A stretch of DNA of 7,628 nt from Parcubacteria group bacterium (GTDB lineage: Bacteria; Patescibacteriota; Minisyncoccia; JACQLN01). The DNA is taken from positions 1 through 7,628 of the forward strand of contig JACQLN010000039.1 in assembly GCA_016204035.1 (NCBI GenBank), written 5' to 3'. Shown here piece after piece: positions 1 through 4,855 of this stretch (position 1 is the first letter of the stretch; each line of letters starts with the position of its first letter). Under the pieces are notes generated by a model. The model was not told the DNA's origin. It searched no databases and saw nothing but the letters and a program-made list of their open reading frames with translations. Position numbers and translations under genes: made by a program.

Positions 1-2403
1 GGTTTTTTTCAGGAATCCAGCGCCGAGAAATCGTTAAACAGCATTAAAAAATTGGATGTTAAAACCGCTAGCGCGCGGCGCAATGGCCAATGGCGCACCA
101 TTCCGGCCCCCGAGATCGTCCCGGGCGATATCGTTTCCTTGAAAGCCGGCGATAAAATTCCCGCCGACGCCCGGTTGATCCAAAGTTTTGACTTTAAGGC
201 CGACGAAAGTATTTTAACCGGTGAATCAGCCGAGGTTTTCAAAGCTGTGGGAACAGTTTCGGTTGAAACCACTATTTTTGAACAATCCAACGTTGTTTTT
301 GGCGGCACGGTCGTGGCCGACGGTTCCGGCGAGGCGATTGTTTTTGGCACGGGAGAGAATTCCGAAATTGGGCAGGTGAGCCGTTTGCTTAAAAATCTTC
401 CGGAAACCCCGACTCCTTTTGAAAGAAAAATAAAAAAGCTGGGTCGCTTGATTGGTCTCGCTATAATTTTAACCAGCGCCGCCATTTTAGTTTGGGGCGT
501 GGCGCTGGGCCATAAGTTGCAGGAAATGTTTTTGGTGACGGTGGCTATAGCCGTGGCGGCTATCCCGGAAAGTTTGCCGGTGGCCATAACGGTCATTTTG
601 GTCGTAGGCATGAAAAGGGTGTTAAAAGAAAAAGGTTTGGTTAGAAATTTGGCCGCGGCGGAAAATCTGGGCGGCACCAGCATTATTTTAACCGATAAAA
701 CCGGAACTTTAACCCGCGGCGAGATGCGGGTGGCTAAAGTTCTTACACCCGAGCGTAGAGGCGGTTTATTGGAAATGGATGCCAGCACGGCTTATGTTTC
801 CAATCATATGCTGGTTTTATCGTACGGTATGTTGGTTTCGGAGGCCATTATTGAAAACCCGGCAGACGAAATTCACGACTGGATCGTTAAGGGCCGGGCG
901 GTGGATAAGGCCTTGCTGGTGGCGGCTATGGAAGCCGGTTTGGATTTTGAAAAATTAAACCAAAAGTTCAAAAAAATAGGCCAAATCACTTTTAACAGTT
1001 TCCGAAAATTCGCGGTGTCTTTTAGAGAAGATGAAAATCATGAATGCTGGGCTATCGTGGCCGGCGCGCCGGAAATGTTGTGGGGCCATATTAAAAAAAT
1101 ACAGATTCTGAACCGGTATGAAAACGCTCTGCCTTTTGAAATGGCCGTAATCAAGGAATCGGTGGACAGTCTGGCTAAAAGCGGGCTTAGGGTTATAGCC
1201 GTGGCTGCCAAAAAAATTGAGTCTGGCACTCTACCTAAAAATATGTCGGAAGCCCAGGTTAAAGAAATTATTTCGGAGCTTAATTTGGCCGGTTTGGTGG
1301 GCCTAAAAGATCCGGTTCGGGAAGATGTAAAAGATTTTATGGGCTTGGCCCGTCGAGCCGGCATTCGCACGGTTATGGTTACGGGCGATCATATTTTTAC
1401 GGCCAAAGCCGTAGCCAAAGAAGTCGGTTTAGTGTCTAAAAACCGCTCCGGCGCCGAAGCGGTGGAAGGTAAAGATATTGAATCTTTAGATGCCAAAGAA
1501 CTGGCCCATAGAGTTAGAAATATAGATATTTTTGCCCGAGTGACCCCGGCCCAAAAATTAAAAATAGCCGAGGCCTGGCAGTCGCAAGGCGAACTGGTGG
1601 CGGTGATAGGCGACGGCGTTAACGACGCGCCGGCCTTGCGGCAGGCCGATGTGGGTGTGGGGCTTTCGGGTGGAGTGGATTTGTCTAAAGAAGCTTCTGA
1701 CTTAATACTTTTGGACAATGATTTTTCCGTTTTGGTGAAAGCCATCAGGGAGGGCCGGGTTATTTTGGATAATATAAAAAAAACCATCGCTTATTTATTA
1801 AGCACCAGTTTTACCGAAATTATATTGGTGGGTCTGTCTTTATTTTTTGGTTTGCCGATCGCTATTACCGCCGTCCAGATTTTGTGGGTTAATTTGGTGC
1901 AGGAAAGTTTACCGGCTATTGCTTTGGCTATGGATCCGGCCGAAAAAGACGTAATGGAGAATTCGCCGCCAGACCCCCGCAAACCCATTCTAGACGGGTT
2001 CACTGGATTTTTAGTGGCGGCCATTGGCCTGGTTAGCGCCACGGCCATGTTCTTATTGTTTATTTTCTTTAAGTCTTCTTTTAATAGCGTGAGCTATGCC
2101 CAAAGCGTGGTTTTCGTGGGTTTGGGGGTTAGCGCGATTTTATTTACTTTTTCCATCAGAAGTCTAAGAAGACCGATCTGGGAAATATCTTTTTTTGAGA
2201 ACAAACAATTGATCGCGTCAGCCTTGTCGGGTCTGGCTCTTTTAGCCGTAGCCGTTTATTGGCCGCCCTTGCAAAAAATATTAAAGTCGCAACCCATCGG
2301 TTTTTTAGAATGGGTGATTATTTTTGGAGTCGGGATATTGAATATATTGCTGGTGGAAGGGGCTAAGTGGATGTTTATTCGTCGGCGAGGCCTCCTCAAA
2401 TAA
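1..2403 (+). CDS. P-type cation-transporting ATPase, P2-like, 5'-truncated by window edge
   Basis: ATP-driven cation pump of the inner membrane. The frame is open from base 1 (the first visible residues read GFFQESSAEKSL, the link from TM2 into the actuator domain), so the TTG at 52 is internal and roughly 90-100 N-terminal residues with TM1-2 lie outside the window. In order: actuator TGES at 217-228; TM3 about 448-507; TM4 with PESLP at 565-579; phosphorylation motif DKTGTLT with Asp at 694-696; nucleotide-binding domain with a KGAPE-like motif reading AGAPE (1060-1074); TGD at 1381-1389; hinge GDGVNDAP from 1609; TM5-TM10 from about 1790 to 2355. The layout matches SERCA/PMR1-type Ca2+/Mn2+ pumps. 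Known ion-site positions differ, however: TM5 reads STSFTE and TM6 reads NLVQESLP where SERCA has SSNVGE and NLVTDGLP. The ion cannot be named from sequence. rmuC follows after 69 nt. Family is certain, substrate is not. Confidence 0.95.
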   Translation, partial: GFFQESSAEKSLNSIKKLDVKTASARRNGQWRTIPAPEIVPGDIVSLKAGDKIPADARLIQSFDFKADESILTGESAEVFKAVGTVSVETTIFEQSNVVFGGTVVADGSGEAIVFGTGENSEIGQVSRLLKNLPETPTPFERKIKKLGRLIGLAIILTSAAILVWGVALGHKLQEMFLVTVAIAVAAIPESLPVAITVILVVGMKRVLKEKGLVRNLAAAENLGGTSIILTDKTGTLTRGEMRVAKVLTPERRGGLLEMDASTAYVSNHMLVLSYGMLVSEAIIENPADEIHDWIVKGRAVDKALLVAAMEAGLDFEKLNQKFKKIGQITFNSFRKFAVSFREDENHECWAIVAGAPEMLWGHIKKIQILNRYENALPFEMAVIKESVDSLAKSGLRVIAVAAKKIESGTLPKNMSEAQVKEIISELNLAGLVGLKDPVREDVKDFMGLARRAGIRTVMVTGDHIFTAKAVAKEVGLVSKNRSGAEAVEGKDIESLDAKELAHRVRNIDIFARVTPAQKLKIAEAWQSQGELVAVIGDGVNDAPALRQADVGVGLSGGVDLSKEASDLILLDNDFSVLVKAIREGRVILDNIKKTIAYLLSTSFTEIILVGLSLFFGLPIAITAVQILWVNLVQESLPAIALAMDPAEKDVMENSPPDPRKPILDGFTGFLVAAIGLVSATAMFLLFIFFKSSFNSVSYAQSVVFVGLGVSAILFTFSIRSLRRPIWEISFFENKQLIASALSGLALLAVAVYWPPLQKILKSQPIGFLEWVIIFGVGILNILLVEGAKWMFIRRRGLLK

Positions 2404-2430
2404 CTAATTTCCAATTACTAATTCCTAAAT

Positions 2431-2458
2431 TAGTCATTAGACATTAGTCATTAGACAT
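2431..2458. repeat. Perfect 14-nt tandem direct repeat in ATPase-rmuC spacer
   Basis: The unit TAGTCATTAGACAT occurs twice head to tail (2431-2444 and 2445-2458). It lies in the 69-nt AT-rich spacer between the ATPase stop and the rmuC start. The left part of the spacer also has a 7-bp AT-only inverted repeat (CTAATTT at 2404, AAATTAG at 2427), too weak to call a terminator. No convincing promoter or ribosome binding site is visible. Two copies is typical of local slippage; a function is not implied. Confidence 0.75.
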
Positions 2459-2472
2459 TCTATATTTAATAA

Positions 2473-3528
2473 ATGAGTTTTGAATTTATTATTTTAACAG
2501 TAACGGTGCTGGCCGGATTCGCGGGCTTATTTTGGTTTTTATCGCGGCGCGTCAAAAGCGCTGAACCGGAAAACCGAGAGAACCTATTTTTAATGCTGCA
2601 AAACCAAATTGCCGACCTTAGTAGAATATTGGACAATAAACTGGGCGAATCCCACCGATCCATGCAGACCCAATTCGGCCAGACAACCCAAATCGTAAAA
2701 GATGTAACCGAACGTTTAACCAAGCTAGACGAAACCAACAGGCAGGTGGTCAATTTTGCCGACCAGTTGAAAAATTTGCAGGATATTTTGAAAAATCCCA
2801 AACAAAGAGGTATACTGGGCGAGTATTATTTAGAAACTCTCTTAAAAAACGTTTTGCCGCCGGGCAGTTACCAGATGCAATATCCTTTTAAGGACGGCAC
2901 CATCGTGGATGCCGCGGTTTTTGTTAAAGATAAAATAATTCCCGTTGATTCCAAATTTTCTTTGGAAAACTATAACCGTTTGGTAGAGGAAAAAAATGAA
3001 GCCGAACGCGCCCGTCTGGAAAAAGTTTTTATAAACGATCTAAAACTGCGCATCCAAGAAACTTCCAAATATATCCAACCGGCGCAAAATACTATGGATT
3101 TCGCTTTTATGTTTATTCCGCATGAGGCCATTTATTACGATCTTTTGGTCAGCCGGATCGGTGTTTTGCAAGACGAAGATACCGAAAATCTCATTCAGCG
3201 GGCCGCCAATAAGTATAAGGTTATTATTGTTTCACCCACTTCTTTCTTGGCTTATCTTCAAACCGTAATGCAGGGCTTGAGGGCTTTGCAAATAGAAGAA
3301 TCGGCCAAAGAAATAATAAAAAGAGTGGGGGAATTAAATAAACATCTGGCCGGCTATGAAACTTATTTAGGCAAGATGGGCAATCATTTAGGCACTACCG
3401 TGAGCATGTATAATCAGGCCTATAAGGAATTTGGGAAAATAGACAAAGATGTGCTAAAAATTACCGGAGAAAAAATAGGCGCCGAACCCATGGTTTTAGA
3501 CGCGCCTAGAATGGATAAAGAGGAGTAA
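2473..3528 (+). CDS. rmuC: RmuC family protein (membrane-anchored DNA recombination limiting factor)
   Basis: RmuC proteins limit recombination at inverted repeats and are predicted PD-(D/E)XK-type nucleases. Visible here: an N-terminal membrane segment (about residues 5-24) followed by basic SRRVK, suggesting a single-pass anchor with the bulk in the cytoplasm; a heptad-rich, polar coiled-coil-like region (about 35-105); then the RmuC core starting with QRGILGEYYLETLL (111-124). Putative catalytic residues are Asp146 in GTIVDAA and Asp159/Lys161 in PVDSKF. The conserved FMFIPHEAIYYDLL and VSPTSFLAYLQTV blocks follow. At 351 residues it is shorter than E. coli RmuC (about 475), having little sequence outside anchor, coil and core. 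The ATG at 2473 is chosen because it gives the full membrane anchor; the upstream sequence is AT-rich and has no Shine-Dalgarno motif. It could be cotranscribed with the ATPase 69 nt upstream. Family call is secure; nuclease activity is inferred. Confidence 0.93.
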   Translation: MSFEFIILTVTVLAGFAGLFWFLSRRVKSAEPENRENLFLMLQNQIADLSRILDNKLGESHRSMQTQFGQTTQIVKDVTERLTKLDETNRQVVNFADQLKNLQDILKNPKQRGILGEYYLETLLKNVLPPGSYQMQYPFKDGTIVDAAVFVKDKIIPVDSKFSLENYNRLVEEKNEAERARLEKVFINDLKLRIQETSKYIQPAQNTMDFAFMFIPHEAIYYDLLVSRIGVLQDEDTENLIQRAANKYKVIIVSPTSFLAYLQTVMQGLRALQIEESAKEIIKRVGELNKHLAGYETYLGKMGNHLGTTVSMYNQAYKEFGKIDKDVLKITGEKIGAEPMVLDAPRMDKEE

Positions 3529-3532
3529 CTGG

Positions 3533-3584
3533 ATCCAGCACCTTTTAGATGTATAAATATCTCTACCTTGAAAAGGTGCTGGAT
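3533..3584 (+). terminator. Putative rmuC 3' stem-loop
   Basis: ATCCAGCACCTTTT (3533-3546) is perfectly complementary to AAAAGGTGCTGGAT (3571-3584), giving a 14-bp stem with a 24-nt loop, starting 5 nt after the rmuC stop. The 3' side continues TTATTCTG, which is only weakly T-rich, so a classical intrinsic terminator is not certain. mRNA 3'-end protection or part of the rplU leader are alternatives. CTGGATCCAG at 3529-3538 is itself a palindrome, giving the left arm a second possible fold. Confidence 0.5.
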
Positions 3585-3633
3585 TTATTCTGCCGGGCGT
3601 GTTAGTATCCAGATTATTCACAAAACATCAGCT

Positions 3634-3706
3634 TTCGCTCCTGCAAGGAGGGGCACTTACATCCTCCCTCTTTATAATTTAACTGGAACCTCCTTGAAGT
3701 CGCTCA
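3634..3706 (+). repeat. Palindrome-embedded element, copy 1 (upstream of rplU)
   Basis: Aligns without gaps, at an offset of 434, to 4068-4140: 63 of 66 positions identical over 3641-3706, and 68 of 73 over the whole span. The core has an 8-bp inverted repeat, CAAGGAGG (3644-3651) and CCTCCTTG (3689-3696). A second CCTCC (3663-3667) can compete for the same GGAGG. The A/T-rich middle contains TATAAT (3673-3678). The copy lies between complementary arms 3622-3629 and 3711-3718 that are unrelated to those of copy 2. Not recognised as a named family. The repeat itself is certain; its nature is open. Confidence 0.9.
3673..3678 (+). promoter_or_regulatory. Perfect -10 hexamer TATAAT, possible rplU promoter
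   Basis: TATAAT lies 52 nt before the rplU start, so initiation near 3684-3686 would give a leader of about 45 nt. No TTGACA-like -35 box is found at 16-18 nt upstream (that position reads GGGGCA or similar) and there is no extended TG. The hexamer is inside the duplicated element and recurs at 4107-4112, where it would point into the 3' end of recR. It may therefore be only the AT-rich centre of a hairpin. Confidence 0.3.
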
Positions 3707-3730
3707 AACCGATGTTTTATTTGTGTTTTT

Positions 3731-4048
3731 ATGTCACAATTTGCTGTTATCAAGTCCGGAGGCAAGCAATATAAAGTGGCCGAAGGCGAGACAATCAAAC
3801 TGGAAAAACTGGACACTTCTAAGGGTGAAGAAGTGGTTTTTAGCGATGTTTTATTGGTTTCAAACGATATCGGCTTAAAACTGGGCTCGCCTAAAATTGA
3901 AGGGGCTAAAGTGTCGGCTAAAGTGGTTAAAAACGGCCGAACCAGAAAGGTGATTGTTTTTAAGTACCGCGCCAAGAAACGCCGAAAAAAGAAAGCCGGC
4001 CACCGCCAGCATTTCACCGAAGTCCAGATAACAAAAATCTCCGCCTAA
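3731..4048 (+). CDS. rplU: 50S ribosomal protein L21
   Basis: L21 binds 23S rRNA in the large ribosomal subunit. The 105-residue product has the usual family length. It has the N-terminal signature FAVIKSGGKQYKV (4-16), a central beta domain with EGAKVSAKVV, and the basic rRNA-binding tail VIFKYRAKKRRKKK-like segment (about 75-89; the exact residues read VIVFKYRAKKRRKKK) followed by GHRQHFTEVQITKI. The ATG at 3731 fits the family start. The bases before it are a T-rich tract with no Shine-Dalgarno motif. In most bacteria rplU is followed by rpmA (L27); here the next gene is convergent recR, so rplU stands alone on its strand. Copies of the same structured element flank it on both sides, which suggests post-transcriptional control or termination, by inference. 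Identification is secure. Confidence 0.98.
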   Translation: MSQFAVIKSGGKQYKVAEGETIKLEKLDTSKGEEVVFSDVLLVSNDIGLKLGSPKIEGAKVSAKVVKNGRTRKVIVFKYRAKKRRKKKAGHRQHFTEVQITKISA

Positions 4049-4054
4049 AAAATC

Positions 4055-4153
4055 GCGACCAACCTTCTTCACTTCTGCAAGGAGGAGCTCTTACATCCTC
4101 CCTCTTTATAATTTAACTGGAACCTCCTTGAAGTCGTTCAGAAGGTTGGTCGC
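4055..4153 (-). terminator. Large stem-loop between convergent rplU and recR, likely recR terminator
   Basis: GCGACCAACCTTCT (4055-4068) pairs perfectly with AGAAGGTTGGTCGC (4140-4153), a 14-bp GC-containing stem enclosing element copy 2. It fills nearly all of the 108-nt spacer. Read on the - strand, the stem is followed by GA and then six T (complement of 4047-4052), as in an intrinsic terminator for the cysS-dnaB-recR direction. On the + strand the following TTCTT is weaker, so bidirectional termination is possible but less sure. The 71-nt enclosed region is unusually long for a terminator loop, though it folds internally. Confidence 0.6.
4068..4140 (+). repeat. Palindrome-embedded element, copy 2 (downstream of rplU)
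   Basis: Second copy of the 3634-3706 element, in the same orientation. Internal pairing is better here than in copy 1: CAAGGAGG (4078-4085) with CCTCCTTG (4123-4130), extended across a TG bulge by ACTTC (4071-4075) with GAAGT (4130-4134), depending on how the shared base is assigned. An alternative fold is GGAGGA (4081-4086) with TCCTCC (4096-4101), closing a 9-nt loop. TATAAT is at 4107-4112. The differences from copy 1 fall mainly outside the paired motifs or give G-U pairs. Confidence 0.9.
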
Positions 4154-4156
4154 TTC

Positions 4157-4768
4157 TTACCTTCTGTGCTTTAAGGCATTTATCAATGTCTGATCGTCGG
4201 CGTATTCTATTTCGCTGCCGGTAGAGAGCCCTTGGGCCAGCCGCGTGATTTTAACTCCGCTGTCGGCCAGCAGTTTTTCCAAATAGAGTACTGTGGCTTG
4301 GCCTTCGGCGGTGGCGTTTAAGCCAAGAATCACCTCGGTGCTTTCTTTGGGTCGGCTGGCGATCCTGTTTTTAAGCGCCAAAAGATTAAGGTTCCTATTT
4401 TTTTCTTTATCCAAAAGAGAAACATGCCCGCCCAGAACGTGATACAAGCCGTCGTAAGTGTTTGTTTTTTCTATAGTCAGGGCGTCGTGGTCGTTTATGA
4501 CCACGCAAATTTTATTGGCATCCCGGCCGGTTTGGCGGCAAAAACGGCACAGTGAAAAGGAATCCGGCTGGGGCCTGTCAAAAAGCATAAAACATTCCTT
4601 GCATTCCCCAATCACCGATTTTAAGTTGGCCACGTCTGCCGACATAGCCTTAAGTTCCCCGGCCGACATTTTGGTAAGCCGCAGGGCGAATTTAACGGCC
4701 TGGCGCGGACCAATGCCGGGCAGTTTTTGAAAATGGGCAATAAGTTTTTGGATGGGGGCGGGAAACAT
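4157..4768 (-). CDS. recR: Recombination mediator protein RecR
   Basis: RecR works with RecO (and RecF) to load RecA onto SSB-coated single-stranded DNA at gaps. The 203-residue length is typical. Domains in order: helix-hairpin-helix LPGIGPRQAVKFALRL (16-31); a C4 zinc finger with Cys56, Cys59, Cys74 and Cys77; a Toprim domain starting ICVVINDHDAL (87-97); YHVLGGHVSLLD (109-120); and the C-terminal NATAEGQATVLYL (151-163) and GLSTGSEIEYADDQTL (180-195). The finger has 14 residues between its Cys pairs where known RecR proteins (for example T. tengcongensis) have 8, so there is a six-residue insertion. The ATG at 4766-4768 gives the canonical N-terminus; no Shine-Dalgarno motif precedes it. 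It lies 87 nt after dnaB on the same strand and is probably the last gene of that transcript, ending at the 4055-4153 stem-loop. Confidence 0.97.
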   Translation of the reverse strand: MFPAPIQKLIAHFQKLPGIGPRQAVKFALRLTKMSAGELKAMSADVANLKSVIGECKECFMLFDRPQPDSFSLCRFCRQTGRDANKICVVINDHDALTIEKTNTYDGLYHVLGGHVSLLDKEKNRNLNLLALKNRIASRPKESTEVILGLNATAEGQATVLYLEKLLADSGVKITRLAQGLSTGSEIEYADDQTLINALKHRR

Positions 4769-4775
4769 TAGTTTT

Positions 4776-4853
4776 CGCTAATATGGCCAATCTAAGAGCA
4801 AATATAGCCAATAAATTTTATTCGCCATATTGGCGTTTATTAGCTATATTGGC
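4776..4853. repeat. Four-copy 16-18-nt motif array (two inverted, two direct) in the dnaB-recR spacer
   Basis: Copies a (4776-4791), b (4798-4815), c (4820-4835) and d (4836-4853) share a core like GCYATATTNGC, with a and b inverted relative to c and d. a is the inverted partner of c (14 of 16 positions) and b of d (16 of 18). The pairings a-c and b-d interleave, so they cannot both form in a simple hairpin. Nested a-d/b-c pairing is possible but has more mismatches. c also contains a small hairpin, CGCCA-TAT-TGGCG (4823-4835). The array fills the 87 nt upstream of recR and could be an operator array, an mRNA processing or terminator structure, or a degenerate palindromic repeat. Confidence 0.75.
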
Positions 4854-4855
4854 GA

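Larger units (their letters stand above)
3529..3730 (+). promoter_or_regulatory. Structured 202-nt leader/spacer upstream of rplU
   Basis: This stretch between rmuC and rplU contains no credible gene but is dense in secondary structure. Modules in order: a 14-bp perfect stem-loop (3533-3546 with 3571-3584); a competing 6-bp pairing, CTGGAT 3579-3584 with ATCCAG 3607-3612, which shares its left arm with the first stem; and element copy 1 within arms AAAACATC 3622-3629 and GATGTTTT 3711-3718. The right arm runs into a T-rich tract (3715-3730) that ends directly at the rplU ATG. Stem plus T tract resembles an attenuator. Autoregulatory leaders are common for ribosomal protein genes, but I do not recognise this one and it does not follow a known L21-leader form that I can confirm. 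Regulation is inference. Confidence 0.45.

Noticed and set aside
9..788. 259-codon open frame on the - strand opposite the ATPase
   Set aside because: It overlaps the conserved ATPase actuator and phosphorylation domains in antisense, has composition typical of an antisense shadow, and shows no recognisable motif.
2404..2433. Intrinsic terminator after the ATPase
   Set aside because: The only inverted repeat is 7 AT-only base pairs with a 16-nt gap and no T tract.
3547..3584. Rmuc-side hairpin loop as a degenerate third copy of the element (TATAAA and ACCTTGAA look alike)
   Set aside because: Alignment needs several gaps and matches only short AT-rich words; not above chance by eye.
3657..3667. 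On the - strand, GGGAGG followed at once by ATG-TAA inside both element copies, as a start-stop mini-ORF
   Set aside because: There is no spacing between the SD-like bases and the ATG, and no coding length; most likely chance in a purine-rich stem.
3635..3705. TCGCTC on both sides of copy 1 (3635-3640 and 3700-3705) as a target-site duplication
   Set aside because: At the same place copy 2 has TCACTT and TCGTTC, which do not match, so the direct repeat is not a consistent insertion footprint.
3568..3774. 68-codon open frame on the + strand running from the rmuC hairpin into rplU
   Set aside because: It starts inside a stem-loop arm, crosses the repeat element and overlaps the rplU start out of frame; no coding signal.
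3634..4140. CRISPR-like direct repeats
   Set aside because: Only two copies, separated by a full ribosomal protein gene; no spacers and no cas genes.
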